Program-made: the position numbers and the translations under genes | The notes under the pieces: generated by a model | What the model was told of the DNA's origin: nothing | Seen by the model: the letters and a program-made list of their open reading frames with translations, nothing else | Databases searched by the model: none | In this document: in pieces, positions 23,796 through 33,024 of the stretch | Layout: each line of letters begins with the position of its first letter | Position numbering within the stretch: position 1 is the stretch's first letter | Assembly (NCBI GenBank): GCA_015488735.1 | Contig: WFNG01000062.1 | Span: 1-42,527, forward strand | DNA from: Bacteroidales bacterium | GTDB lineage: Bacteria > Bacteroidota > Bacteroidia > Bacteroidales > F082 | DNA length: 42,527 nucleotides | Reading direction: 5' to 3'

Positions 23796-24248
23796 ATGTC
23801 GGTAATAAAAAAAATAGTATTCCTTTTTGCTTTTGCCGGATTGCTGACTTTCAGCGCCTGCCAGAATCAAAACACAAAAAAGAAACCTGAAAAACAAAAT
23901 GTATTCACCCGGGCAAATCAGAATGCACCGGTGATGACTTTTACCACAACAGTTCATGATTTTGGGAAAATGGACCAGGGAGAAATTGGTAAATACAATT
24001 TTCATTTTAAAAATACAGGCAAAACCGACTTAAGAATAGCCAGCGTAAGCACGAGTTGCGGATGTACTGTGGGAGAATATCCTCACAAGCCTGTAAAACC
24101 CGGAGAAGAAGGCAATGTTGAGGTAACTTTTAACAGTGCACACAAAATGGGGTATCAGAACAAAAGTGTTATGCTGCTAGCCAATACCAAGCCTGCGCGA
24201 ACAGTGTTGCGTATTAAAGCTGATGTTAGAATTCCAAATGATAAATGA
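23796..24248 (+). CDS. DUF1573 lipoprotein
   Basis: The 150-residue protein has a signal with lipobox-like LTFSAC, so the Cys at about 22 is likely lipidated. The remainder is a DUF1573 Ig-like domain: TTTVHDFGKMDQGEIGKYNFHFKNTGKTDLRI, then STSCGCTVGEYPHKPVKPGEEG and a conserved VTFNSAHKMGYQNKSV. The family is very common in Bacteroidota, with unknown function, and is thought to act in the periplasm or at the envelope. The short gap after the T9SS protein suggests cotranscription. Confidence 0.9.
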   Translation: MSVIKKIVFLFAFAGLLTFSACQNQNTKKKPEKQNVFTRANQNAPVMTFTTTVHDFGKMDQGEIGKYNFHFKNTGKTDLRIASVSTSCGCTVGEYPHKPVKPGEEGNVEVTFNSAHKMGYQNKSVMLLANTKPARTVLRIKADVRIPNDK

Positions 24249-24307
24249 CACGGTCTTCTAATAAAAAAGAAAAATTTTAATCAATCATAAACAATTAATT
24301 TACAAAA

Positions 24308-24622
24308 ATGAACACATTATTTATTTTATTGCAAGCTGGAAAAGAAGGAAGCTCATGGATGCAGTTATTACCTTTATTGCTAATCCTGGTAGTCTTTTAT
24401 TTCTTTTTTATCATGCCGCAAACCAAGAAAAACAAGGCCCAGAAAAAATTCAGGGAAAATCTTAAAAAAGGAGATAAAGTGGTAACTATTGGCGGTATCC
24501 ACGGTAAACTTACCGAAGTTAAAGAAAAAACCGTTGTGCTCGAAGTGGGTACAGGTGGTATGAAAATGACTGTTGAAAAATCTGCCGTTGCCATGGACAA
24601 CGAAACCATAGTGCAGAAATAG
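24308..24622 (+). CDS. yajC: Sec translocon accessory subunit YajC
   Basis: The 104-residue protein has one membrane helix ([21 protein letters not shown]) and then the family core [31 protein letters not shown]. YajC associates with SecDF-YidC and aids protein export, though it is dispensable in E. coli. The typical GxxGxV-like beta barrel follows up to the C terminus. A strong terminator lies 28 bases downstream. Confidence 0.95.
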   Translation: MNTLFILLQAGKEGSSWMQLLPLLLILVVFYFFFIMPQTKKNKAQKKFRENLKKGDKVVTIGGIHGKLTEVKEKTVVLEVGTGGMKMTVEKSAVAMDNETIVQK

Positions 24623-24649
24623 CAGAACTGTTTCTATTCTTATCAAAGG

Positions 24650-24690
24650 CCTTCCCTTTCCCTTTTTATGGGGATGGGAAGGTTTTTTTT
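24650..24690 (+). terminator. Intrinsic terminator after yajC
   Basis: CCTTCCC-TTTCCC pairs with GGGGAT-GGGAAGG and TTTTTTTT follows. The stem is GC-rich with a perfect T-run. Confidence 0.9.
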
Positions 24691-24844
24691 GTGGGCGATT
24701 TACAGCAATTTTTGGAAAATTGATAATTGTTTTTGTTTGTTTGTCGTCAGGAAAATACGTTTCGTCTGATAATTCCCCCTGCATGTATAATATATTTTTT
24801 AAGTCTTCGGAAAACCAGGACTTTTGTAGTTAAAAACAGGGAAG

Positions 24845-25666
24845 ATGAAGAAAATAATTATCACGGTACTTACCCTATTTATTTTGAGTGCATTTACTGT
24901 ACCCAAAAACAAGCCGGAGGTTGTATGCCTGCATCAGTCAACAAAATTTATGGTGGATGGTAAAACCACAGACTGGAAATCAGATTCATTGAAATTTGAT
25001 AACAAAACCGGGTTTGCCTACGCTTTTAGCAACAATAACAGAATGTTGTTTGTTCAGCTTAAGATGTTAAATGTAAATGTGCAACGAAAAGCATTGATTA
25101 CCGGATTAACTTTGTGGATTGATCCCCGCGGGAAAGGAAAACACGTGTTGGGCATTGAATATCCGCAAGGCAGGATACATCAGCAAAACGCACGTACATT
25201 TGAGAGAAAGCCTTCAGGACAGCAACACCGTAGAACAAACCACAAAATGAATCAATTGCAATTGCACCTGTTTAACGAACGTTATCAATCAGAAAAACCA
25301 ACCCTTAAGGGATTTGTGAAAGCCGGGATAGCACATGCTTCTGTCGGAGATGGCGGCATCAAAGTGCTGCTGCAAATGGATACGCTCGGGCATGTGGTTT
25401 ATGAAGCACAAATTCCACTGAAGATGATTTTTGTTCAGACTGATGAATATTTATCAAAACACAAGCCGTTTTCTGTCATTTTTGAAACCGGTTACTTTCA
25501 TATGGATATGTCGCAGATGCACGGAGGTGGCGGAATGGGTGGAGGCCGTGGCCAGAGAATGGGTAACGGGCAGCGTCCCAATCCATCACGAATGGCATTT
25601 ATGCAAAACATGACAGAGCCCAGCCGTTTAAAAATTAAAACAATTTATTTATTTCAGGAAAAATAA
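24845..25666 (+). CDS. Secreted protein with CBM9-like segment and Met/His/Gly-rich tail, function unknown
   Basis: The 273-residue protein has a signal peptide (KKIIITVLTLFILSAFTV). Residues 38-75 (MVDGKTTDWKSDSLKFDN and AYAFSNNNRMLFVQLKM) resemble the start of a CBM9-like sandwich, often seen in Bacteroidota surface proteins. Near the C terminus comes a low-complexity stretch, HMDMSQMHGGGGMGGGRGQRM, rich in Met, His, Gly and Arg. I do not recognise a catalytic site. Its stop is three bases from the ATG of the outer-membrane barrel gene, so the two products probably act together. Before it, GACTTTTG (one mismatch to the -7 box) may be the promoter. Confidence 0.8.
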   Translation: MKKIIITVLTLFILSAFTVPKNKPEVVCLHQSTKFMVDGKTTDWKSDSLKFDNKTGFAYAFSNNNRMLFVQLKMLNVNVQRKALITGLTLWIDPRGKGKHVLGIEYPQGRIHQQNARTFERKPSGQQHRRTNHKMNQLQLHLFNERYQSEKPTLKGFVKAGIAHASVGDGGIKVLLQMDTLGHVVYEAQIPLKMIFVQTDEYLSKHKPFSVIFETGYFHMDMSQMHGGGGMGGGRGQRMGNGQRPNPSRMAFMQNMTEPSRLKIKTIYLFQEK

Positions 25667-25669
25667 CTT

Positions 25670-28150
25670 ATGAAAATGATAAAAACAGTTCGGTTTACAG
25701 CCGTTTTTTTACTCAGTATTTTTATGGTTTCTGTTGGGTTTGCCCAGCGGCCATCCAATGGGATTCCAACATCATCGTCTGCTCCCGGAGGTGTTATTAC
25801 CGGGAAAGTAAAGGACAAAGGTGAGAGGACGCCCATGGAATACACCAATGTTGTGCTTTATCGCCTGCCCGATTCTACTATGGTTAACGGTGTTATTACA
25901 GGCAAAGACGGTGGCTTTAAATTTTCGGGATTAAAGAACGGACGATATTTTTTAAAGGCACATTTTATCGGCTTTAATATCAAAACAGTTAAGAATATTA
26001 AAATTGCCGGTACACAACGCCAAATAAAATTACCTGTAATTTACCTTGAGCCCATGGCCTCTACTTTAAAAGGAGTGGAGGTGAAAGCCAGCAGATCCAG
26101 AATTTCTTATCAGGTGGACAAGCAAGTGGTAAACGTTAGCAAGGATTTGATGGCATCCGCAGGTTCCGCTATCGATGTGTTGGAAAATGTCCCCTCTGTT
26201 GATGTAGATTTAAACGGAGATGTCACCTTGCGGGGATCTTCCAGTTTCACTGTACTCATAAATGGTCATCCCAGTGTTTTGAAAGGAAATGATGCTTTGC
26301 AACAGATTCCGGCTTCTTCCATTCAGCGTATAGAAATTATCACCAATCCTTCGGCAAAATATGATCCCGAAGGAGTAGGCGGTATTTTAAATATCATTTT
26401 GAAAAAGGATAAAAACCTTGGTATCAATGGCGTGATAAATGCGTCTGTAGGAAACCAAAAAAGATACAGAGGGAATGCATTGGTTGGCTATCGCACCAAA
26501 AAAGTTAATGTTTTTGTCTCAACCAATGGCAGTTACAGAGATATGAATATGCGTATGAACTCGCAAGATCTGACGTTTTTAGGCGACACCACCAATTACC
26601 GGAATACAAACATTGAAGGCATCAGAAACCGTAAAGGTTTTGGACTGACGGGAGGTCTTGATTATTACCTCACAAAAAAATCCACACTTTCTCTCTCCGG
26701 AGAATATGGCGGTTATGGGTTTGGAATGGACAATAACAGCAGACGTAATATTTACACTATTCCTGTAACAACAGATACTTATTCAAAATCTATCAGTCAT
26801 TCTAATCGCTGGGGACATTATTACACGTTGCAAGCCGATTTTCTACACAAATTTAATCATTCCGGACATCAAATAGAAGCTTATGCCTATTACTCGGGTA
26901 AAAACAGCAACGACCTGGAGACCCAATCAGACTACCAAACCGATTCGCTGTGGAACGACCTGGACATGAGCCCTTCCAACTTGCGAACCAACACGATAGA
27001 CACCTCTTCCAATTTGCGCATAAAACTGGACTATAGTCTTCCAATTGGTAAAAAAGGAAAATTTGAGGCCGGTTATCAAAGTCGTTTTTTTAATGAAGAC
27101 GGTCAATATACTTACGAATCTTTAGATACGCTGACTAATACGTGGGCTTCGCATGGCAACTATAACAACATAGTCAATTTCACAAGAAATATTCATTCGG
27201 CTTATGTCAGTTTTAAGGATATTTACAAGAGTTTTGGCTACGAACTTGGTTTCCGGACGGAATATACCGACCGGAGCGTCACCAACAGCAATGGCAAAGC
27301 GCCATTTAAAATTAACAGGTTCGACTATTTCCCAACCGTACACCTATCTTATCAGTTACCACACAACTATCAGGTTTACAGTAGCTACAGCAGGCGAATC
27401 AACCGCCCCGGGCAATGGAATCTGAACCCTTTTCCCATGATTATTGACCCGTATAATATCCGGATTGGAAATCCGGAGCTACAACCAGAGTATATCGACT
27501 CGTATGAGCTGGGGCTGCAAAAAGCATTCTCCAAGTCATTCCTCTCATTTCAGGTTTATTACCGAAAAACCACCAACAAAATTACACGAATCAGAATGGT
27601 AGATACTGCCGGAATAATGATACATACCAGCCAGAATATAAACAAAGATTTTGCAGCAGGAGCAGAATTAATGGCGAACCTGAAGCCTGTAAAATGGTTT
27701 GGCCTATTTGCCAGTTTAACACTTTATCATTATCGTCTGGAAGGTAATTTGCAGGGTGCGGATGTGGCAGCCAATTCTACAAACTGGTCCGGAAGAATGA
27801 CGGCTTCGTTTAATCTGAAACACAATTTCAGAATTCAGCTGATGGGAATATACCGCAGCCCGTCAGTAACCGTACAAGGCACGCGCAAAGGATTCTTCTA
27901 TTCCAATTTAGCAGTTCGAAAAGATTTTTTCAAACGCAAGCTGAGTTTAACGCTGACAGCCCGCGATCTGTTTGGTACAGCACATTACGAATCCACCGCA
28001 TCCGGTGCCGGCTTTTATTCCCACTCAATATTCAGGAGAGAATGGCCTATGGTTTCCCTGAACCTTTCTTATATCATTAATAATTACAAGAAAAAGCGAC
28101 AAAAGAACATGAACAATCAAGAGGCTCCACCAGCAGATGTTGGTTTCTAA
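25670..28150 (+). CDS. Outer-membrane beta-barrel receptor (TonB-dependent-like, OMP_b-brl family)
   Basis: The 826-residue protein starts with a signal (MKMIKTVRFTAVFLLSIFMVSVGFAQ), then a carboxypeptidase-regulatory-like domain (about 45-120: GVITGKVKDKGERTPMEYTNVVL, GFKFSGLKNGRYFL). A plug region (about 150-260) has YQVDKQVVNVSKD, VLENVPSVDVDLNGDVTLRGSSS and RIEIITNPSAKYDPEG; the rest is beta barrel ending in LNLSYIINNY plus a short polar tail. The last residue is Phe, as common for barrel assembly. This group is abundant in Bacteroidota, its transport substrates largely unknown. Pairing with the preceding secreted protein may hint at a substrate. Confidence 0.9.
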   Translation: MKMIKTVRFTAVFLLSIFMVSVGFAQRPSNGIPTSSSAPGGVITGKVKDKGERTPMEYTNVVLYRLPDSTMVNGVITGKDGGFKFSGLKNGRYFLKAHFIGFNIKTVKNIKIAGTQRQIKLPVIYLEPMASTLKGVEVKASRSRISYQVDKQVVNVSKDLMASAGSAIDVLENVPSVDVDLNGDVTLRGSSSFTVLINGHPSVLKGNDALQQIPASSIQRIEIITNPSAKYDPEGVGGILNIILKKDKNLGINGVINASVGNQKRYRGNALVGYRTKKVNVFVSTNGSYRDMNMRMNSQDLTFLGDTTNYRNTNIEGIRNRKGFGLTGGLDYYLTKKSTLSLSGEYGGYGFGMDNNSRRNIYTIPVTTDTYSKSISHSNRWGHYYTLQADFLHKFNHSGHQIEAYAYYSGKNSNDLETQSDYQTDSLWNDLDMSPSNLRTNTIDTSSNLRIKLDYSLPIGKKGKFEAGYQSRFFNEDGQYTYESLDTLTNTWASHGNYNNIVNFTRNIHSAYVSFKDIYKSFGYELGFRTEYTDRSVTNSNGKAPFKINRFDYFPTVHLSYQLPHNYQVYSSYSRRINRPGQWNLNPFPMIIDPYNIRIGNPELQPEYIDSYELGLQKAFSKSFLSFQVYYRKTTNKITRIRMVDTAGIMIHTSQNINKDFAAGAELMANLKPVKWFGLFASLTLYHYRLEGNLQGADVAANSTNWSGRMTASFNLKHNFRIQLMGIYRSPSVTVQGTRKGFFYSNLAVRKDFFKRKLSLTLTARDLFGTAHYESTASGAGFYSHSIFRREWPMVSLNLSYIINNYKKKRQKNMNNQEAPPADVGF

Positions 28151-28224
28151 TATATTACAGGCCAAATAGTTCAAAGTCATTTTTAGAAAAGAGAATTTTT
28201 CAACAGCACCAAAAAATTTTTGTT

Positions 28225-28232
28225 TAAATTTG
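28225..28232 (+). promoter_or_regulatory. Promoter -7 element before the OsmC gene
   Basis: TAAATTTG fits TAnnTTTG, 24 bases before the ATG at 28257. The -33 box is weak. Confidence 0.45.
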
Positions 28233-28256
28233 CGCAAATTTTAAATAGATAAAACT

Positions 28257-28676
28257 ATGGCAGAAAAAGTTCATACAACATGGAAAGGTAAAATGGCATT
28301 TGAAGCCAAAGTAGGTGGCTTTAACTTTATGATTGATGCAACGGAAGCCGTGGGAGGTGAACATCGCGGACCTCAACCCAAACCGTTATCGTTAGTTTCC
28401 CTCGCTGGTTGTACAGCCATGGATGTAATCTCTATTCTTGGAAAAATGCGCGTGGAACCAGATTTTTTTGATGTGGAAGTCGATGGCGAGCTGACAGATG
28501 TTCATCCCAAATATTATCACACCATTAATATCAAATATATCTTTAAGGGCGATAATCTCCCTATGGACAAATTAGAGAAGGCCATTCAGCTTTCGCAGGA
28601 TCGCTACTGCGGTGTTACTGAAATGTTACGAAGAGCGGCGAAAATTAACCATGAGATTGTTATTCTTGATAAATAA
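28257..28676 (+). CDS. OsmC/Ohr-family protein
   Basis: The 139-residue protein has the OsmC fold with both redox cysteines: Cys52 in SLAGCTAMDV and Cys118 in QDRYCGVTEML. The family reduces organic or fatty-acid hydroperoxides using these thiols in the cytosol. The conserved Arg near 37 (GEHRGPQPKPL) is present. The gene stands alone between terminators. I cannot tell OsmC from YhfA-like relatives by eye. Confidence 0.9.
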   Translation: MAEKVHTTWKGKMAFEAKVGGFNFMIDATEAVGGEHRGPQPKPLSLVSLAGCTAMDVISILGKMRVEPDFFDVEVDGELTDVHPKYYHTINIKYIFKGDNLPMDKLEKAIQLSQDRYCGVTEMLRRAAKINHEIVILDK

Positions 28677-28698
28677 GAACCTTTCTCATTTAAAATTT

Positions 28699-28731
28699 AA
28701 GCCCGGAGCAGTTCTGTTTTCGGGCTTTTTT
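28699..28731 (+). terminator. Intrinsic terminator after the OsmC gene
   Basis: AAGCCCG (28699-28705) pairs with CGGGCTT (28721-28727), loop about 15 bases, followed by TTTT. The stem is short but GC-rich. Confidence 0.8.
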
Positions 28732-28900
28732 GTTGAATGCAACCATTAGTAAAAGATGTTTTTTATTAATTCTTACAACATGGATTCGGCATAAAACTCA
28801 TCTTTATAATTACTTAAGAAACGATACCCGAAAACTGTAGCTTGCTATGGGCAGTCTGATCCAAAAACTCAGTTCAAATAATATTTTATACCGGGGAGCC

Positions 28901-29680
28901 TTATTCCAACACACGTTTGATAAAACGCAGCTTATGAGAATATTTTTTCACAGATTCATTAAAAATCCCTACATGGTCTATTGTGTCGATACGTACCTGT
29001 CCCGAGGAGTGGATTATCTGGTGGTTGTTAAGCATGATACCCACATGAACAATAGTACCTTCTTCATTTTCGAAAAAGGCGAGATCAGCAGCTTTTGCTT
29101 CTTCAACAAAACTAATGAGCTTTCCTTGTTCGGCTTGCTGTGAAGCATCGCGATGCAGTTTGTGTCCGCAAATTCGGTAAACAATCTGTGTAAACCCTGA
29201 ACAATCATTACCAAAACAGGAACGCCCACCCCAAAGATACGGGCTTCCAAGGTATTTTTTTGCCATATTAATTATGGTTTCCGGAGGTCTCTTCCCAAGC
29301 AAGACCGAAGTCTCATTGGCTATTTTATATTCAGATTCGTTTATATGAAAAGTGTATCCGTCAAACTTCGGTAAACGACTTCCCATTGTCAGAGAGAGTT
29401 TATTTCCGTTTTCCGCAAAAGCTTCCACATATTTTCCGGTTAAAAAAACAGGTTCTTCTGATTCTATTTGTTCAACAAAAGAAGAAGGGGGAAAGCTGAT
29501 TTGTTTTTCATCGACCCATCCTGCATAACCATCGTGGAAAGTCACTGTAAAAAGCCAGTTTTTATAACGGTCTTTTATTTGCACAATATCGCCAAAAAGG
29601 AGTTGGTTAATCATTTGACTTTTGTCCGAAGGCCTTTCGCGAACGGGAATCATGGGAAGAATACAAATACCTTTGTCCAT
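28901..29680 (-). CDS. SH3-domain NlpC/P60 cell-wall peptidase
   Basis: The 259-residue protein has two SH3-like domains (about 1-65 and 75-125; ERPSDKSQMINQLLFGD with KNWLFTV) followed by an NlpC/P60 cysteine peptidase. Catalytic residues are Cys160 in GNDCSGF, His212 in TIVHVGI and His224 in HQIIHSS. This layout matches bacterial dipeptidyl-peptidase VI-type enzymes that cut gamma-D-Glu-linked peptides from murein. No signal peptide is clear, so a cytoplasmic recycling role is possible, as for YkfC-like enzymes. It is divergent from the PgpH-like gene, 64 bases away. Confidence 0.9.
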   Translation of the reverse strand: MDKGICILPMIPVRERPSDKSQMINQLLFGDIVQIKDRYKNWLFTVTFHDGYAGWVDEKQISFPPSSFVEQIESEEPVFLTGKYVEAFAENGNKLSLTMGSRLPKFDGYTFHINESEYKIANETSVLLGKRPPETIINMAKKYLGSPYLWGGRSCFGNDCSGFTQIVYRICGHKLHRDASQQAEQGKLISFVEEAKAADLAFFENEEGTIVHVGIMLNNHQIIHSSGQVRIDTIDHVGIFNESVKKYSHKLRFIKRVLE

Positions 29681-29719
29681 AATATACAGGATAATGAATG
29701 ATAGAACTTCAGGTTTTTA

Positions 29720-29727
29720 TATCTTTG
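29720..29727 (+). promoter_or_regulatory. Promoter -7 element for the 7TM-HD gene
   Basis: TATCTTTG matches TAnnTTTG and lies 17 bases before the ATG at 29745, giving a very short leader. No TTTG lies at the upstream distance. Confidence 0.5.
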
Positions 29728-29744
29728 TAGCAAGATAAAATACT

Positions 29745-31820
29745 ATGAAGTCTCTTTTTCCAAAATTACAACAATATTCATACGACCTGCTCAAAATTTT
29801 AACTTTTGTAGTCGCTGTTGTTATAGTGGTGGCTGTGAGTCCCCGGGAACGGATTTTCAAGTATGAGTTTAGCCTTGGTAAACCATGGAAACACAAGGAT
29901 TTATATGCTCCTTTTGACTTTTCCGTTCTGAAAACGCAAAAGCAGCTATCCAAAGAGCGGCAAGAGGTACTGAAAAATCTTAAGCCTTATTTTGAGTACG
30001 ATGAACAGGCTACAAAAACGGGCCGGGCACAACTGATAAAAAATTTTGGTGAAAACTGGCATTTCCTCAGTCTCAAAATGGATTCTGTTGTAAGCCACCA
30101 GGATTCCATTACGTATCTGGATGCTTTGCTGGCAGTATATGACCAGGTAGAACATGGTATCATCCGGCTTAATCCCGTTTTAGAGGGGAAAAGTAAAACC
30201 TTTCAGATTAATCTTATCAGGAATAACGAGGTGAAAGAATATAATCTTTCACAGCTATATACGGTTAAAGAAGCAGATAATTATGCGATCAACTATCTCG
30301 GCCAGTTAAACAGTCCGGATAGCTTAATGTTGTTTAAACTTATTGATAATGCATTGGTACAGAACGTGATATTTGCTCCGAAAAAAACTGATATGATACG
30401 TCAGGAGCTCATCTCAAAAATCTCTCCAACTGTAGGACTCGTACAAAAAGGAGAACTGATTGTTTCGCAGGGTGAGTTAGTAACAATGACAAAATACCAA
30501 CAGCTTATTTCGCTGAAGCGAGAATATGAACAGGAGATTGGCAATTCCAAGGCGTGGAAATTTGTCTATACCGGCAGGATAATCTTGATTTCGTTGTTGT
30601 TTTTTATAGAAATGATGTTCCTGATGGTTTTTATGCCAAGTATTTATAAGGAGCTTAAGAAGCTGCATCTTTTGCTGGGAACACAAGTGGCATTGTTGAT
30701 GGTCTCTTTTTACATTTTTTCCTATCATCCCTCCTGGAGTTATCTGATACCCTATACTATCCTACCGGTTATTGGCGCCGTTTTTCTTGACCGCCGTGGT
30801 GCCCTGGTGGTTTACCTGATAACACTTATGCTTTTGGGATTTTATGCTCCTAACAGTTTTGAGTTTTTCTATACCCAGTTTACCGCGGGCTTTGTAGCTG
30901 TATTTGCTGTGGGCCAGCTTTCAAAACGATGGCATCTTGTGCGAATTTCAATTTTAGTATTTATCACTTATATGTTGGTTTATTTTAGTATGCTGCTTGT
31001 ACAGGAAGCCACGTTCGCCAATATTTCCACCCGTTTCATTCTGATGCTGGGTGGCAGCTCATTACTAATTTTACTTGCTTTTCCGCTTATTTTTGTTTAC
31101 GAAAAGTTATTTGGTCTGGTAACACAGCTTACCCTGCTGGAACTTTCCAATACAAACAATCCATTGTTGCGTGAGTTGGCAGAAAAAGCTCCAGGTACTT
31201 TTCAGCATTCCATGCAGGTAGCCAACCTTGCCTCCGAAGTATTATATGTTATAGGCGGAGATGCACTGCTGGTACGGACAGGATCGCTTTATCACGATGT
31301 TGGCAAAATGAAGCATCCTCTCTTTTTTGTAGAAAATCAACCGGAAGGTTACAACCCGCATGATGAACTAAGTTATGAAGAAAGTGCCCGAATTATTGTG
31401 GGACATGTACTTGCAGGAATAGAAATGGCACGAAAAGCGCATCTCCCGGAACAGATCATTGATTTTATCAGAACACATCATGGAACACGGCGGGTAGAAT
31501 ATTTTTATCGGTTAGAGCGAAAACTTAATCCCGGAATGGAAGTAAATGAAACAGAATTTCGTTATCATGGTCCTGTACCTTTTTCAAGAGAAACGGCTGT
31601 GGTGATGATGGCCGACTCGGTGGAGGCTGCCTCCCGTAGTTTAGTTAGTCCTACAGAACAAAAGATAAATGATTTGGTGGAACTTATTGTGAACTCAATG
31701 ATGGAATCAGAGCAGTTTAACAATGCCCCTATCACGCTTAAAGAAATTACTGTTGCCAAAAAGATTCTGAAGAAAAAATTGCTGAATATCCATCACGTCC
31801 GGATCGCCTATCCTGATTAA
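29745..31820 (+). CDS. 7TM-HD membrane phosphodiesterase, PgpH-like
   Basis: The 691-residue protein starts with one membrane helix, then an extracytoplasmic 7TMR-HDED-type domain (about 40-260), seven membrane helices (about 270-465) and a cytoplasmic HD domain. The HD residues are visible: His in GTFQHSMQVANLASEV, the HD pair in SLYHDVGKMKHPLFF, HxxH-like IIVGHVLAG, THHG and the final Asp in MMADSVEAASR. This layout matches PgpH, a c-di-AMP hydrolase of Firmicutes and Bacteroidota; c-di-AMP as substrate is an inference from family. Its stop codon overlaps that of the WbqC-like gene. Confidence 0.92.
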   Translation: MKSLFPKLQQYSYDLLKILTFVVAVVIVVAVSPRERIFKYEFSLGKPWKHKDLYAPFDFSVLKTQKQLSKERQEVLKNLKPYFEYDEQATKTGRAQLIKNFGENWHFLSLKMDSVVSHQDSITYLDALLAVYDQVEHGIIRLNPVLEGKSKTFQINLIRNNEVKEYNLSQLYTVKEADNYAINYLGQLNSPDSLMLFKLIDNALVQNVIFAPKKTDMIRQELISKISPTVGLVQKGELIVSQGELVTMTKYQQLISLKREYEQEIGNSKAWKFVYTGRIILISLLFFIEMMFLMVFMPSIYKELKKLHLLLGTQVALLMVSFYIFSYHPSWSYLIPYTILPVIGAVFLDRRGALVVYLITLMLLGFYAPNSFEFFYTQFTAGFVAVFAVGQLSKRWHLVRISILVFITYMLVYFSMLLVQEATFANISTRFILMLGGSSLLILLAFPLIFVYEKLFGLVTQLTLLELSNTNNPLLRELAEKAPGTFQHSMQVANLASEVLYVIGGDALLVRTGSLYHDVGKMKHPLFFVENQPEGYNPHDELSYEESARIIVGHVLAGIEMARKAHLPEQIIDFIRTHHGTRRVEYFYRLERKLNPGMEVNETEFRYHGPVPFSRETAVVMMADSVEAASRSLVSPTEQKINDLVELIVNSMMESEQFNNAPITLKEITVAKKILKKKLLNIHHVRIAYPD

Positions 31821-32443
31821 AACTTCAGGTCAATTTCAGCGAGATATTTTTTACTTTCGGGCCCCATATTAAAAAGCAGATCGGCTATACTCAGGTCAGG
31901 TAAAAAACCGTGCCGGCTGGAAAACACCTGAATATATGCAGGGAAAGTATGGCTTATTGAATTTTTTGGAGAAATAAAATTACGCAAATCATATGTGTCA
32001 TCCGGATTTTTTTCGAAATGATTTGTAAAACCTAACCGTGGTTTAATTTCCATCAATTCGCAGAGTTTCCACACCATTTGTATATTGAAATCAAGTAAAT
32101 TATTAAAATTACCTGAATAGAAGTTCTGTATCTCATCTTTGTAATAAAGAAAATAAGGAGAAGCTTCATAAGCTGACTGGAAGGCACGCCAGTGATTCAA
32201 ATACCATTTCTCTTCGTTGTAAATCTGAACTTTTGAAATAATAGTATGGTTTCCGTTTGGCTTGTTTACCGGAATAGACAAGGACAACATACCGCGTTCA
32301 GAATATATGATACAACGGTTACGGTAGCTTTGTCTTTGATAATTTTCGTGCTGTTCTATCAGAACAGGATATTTCAATAACAGCGAAAACCAACTTACAG
32401 GTGGCAGGTAAGCTATGGACAACAATATCGGTTTCTCGTTCAT
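31817..32443 (-). CDS. WbqC-like family protein
   Basis: The 208-residue protein shows the family start LLSIAYLPPVSWFSLLLKYPVLIEQHENYQRQSYRNRCIIY followed by the conserved LSIPV segment and WRAFQSAYEASPYFLYY. The WbqC family includes proteins in surface-polysaccharide loci, and its function is unclear. It converges on the PgpH-like gene, sharing four bases at the stop codons (31817-31820). A possible terminator for the thioredoxin genes lies well beyond its start. Confidence 0.85.
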   Translation of the reverse strand: MNEKPILLSIAYLPPVSWFSLLLKYPVLIEQHENYQRQSYRNRCIIYSERGMLSLSIPVNKPNGNHTIISKVQIYNEEKWYLNHWRAFQSAYEASPYFLYYKDEIQNFYSGNFNNLLDFNIQMVWKLCELMEIKPRLGFTNHFEKNPDDTYDLRNFISPKNSISHTFPAYIQVFSSRHGFLPDLSIADLLFNMGPESKKYLAEIDLKF

Positions 32444-32570
32444 TTTACTTTTTTAGAAACTATAAAAAAACTGAATATATATTTCCTGACAAATTATACA
32501 ATTCTATTTCAAAATACCCTGTAAAGTATCTTGAAATTTACAATACCTCACTCAAAAGGCACTTTAAATA

Positions 32571-32608
32571 AAAAAGGCTACAAAACCCTGAGGAATTGTA
32601 GCCTTTTT
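32571..32608. terminator. Bidirectional terminator after the thioredoxin pair
   Basis: AAAAAGGCTACAA (32571-32583) pairs perfectly with TTGTAGCCTTTTT (32596-32608), loop 12 bases. A T-run on either strand allows termination both ways, but only the minus-strand thioredoxin transcript reaches it. Confidence 0.85.
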
Positions 32609-32623
32609 CAAATACCGGAAGGC

Positions 32624-32992
32624 TTATTTTTCTACTTCCTGTTTTTTCAACAGAACATCGTTAATAGCCTGAATAAGTGTTTCTTTTGGCAATGCGCCTA
32701 CTGCCATTTGTGGCTGACCTTCGGAAGGGCAAAACAACATGGAAGGAATACTGCGGATACCAAAAGCAGAAGCTAATTCAACTTCCTGCTCAGTATTGAC
32801 TTTATAAATATCGATTTTGCCATCGAACTCACCGGAGAGTTCTTCGAGAATAGGCGCTACAATTTTACAAGGCTGACACCAGTCTGCATAAAAGTCAATA
32901 ATACAGGGTAATTTGCCTTCAAATTTCCACTCTTTGTTTGCTTCGTAGTTGAATACTTTTTCTAGAAAAGTTTGTTTTGTTAAATGTTCCAT
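32624..32992 (-). CDS. Thioredoxin-like protein, CQPC active site
   Basis: The 122-residue protein has a thioredoxin fold with active site ADWCQPCKIV (Cys39, Cys42), cis-Pro in IRSIPSML and an end matching thioredoxin. The motif CQPC replaces the canonical CGPC, which should change redox potential. No signal peptide is seen, so it is probably cytoplasmic. It follows a lipoprotein thioredoxin with 32 bases between them, and the shared FEGKLPCIIDFYADWC / YEGNEPCVIDFYADWC blocks show a tandem duplication. Confidence 0.93.
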   Translation of the reverse strand: MEHLTKQTFLEKVFNYEANKEWKFEGKLPCIIDFYADWCQPCKIVAPILEELSGEFDGKIDIYKVNTEQEVELASAFGIRSIPSMLFCPSEGQPQMAVGALPKETLIQAINDVLLKKQEVEK

Positions 32993-33024
32993 TTTAATTT
33001 TGATATCTGTTATTTAATGATTTA

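Noticed and set aside
28747-28900. Small gene between the OsmC terminator and the NlpC gene
   Set aside because: Only a short shadow frame begins at 28847 and runs into the reverse of the peptidase; nothing supports a gene.
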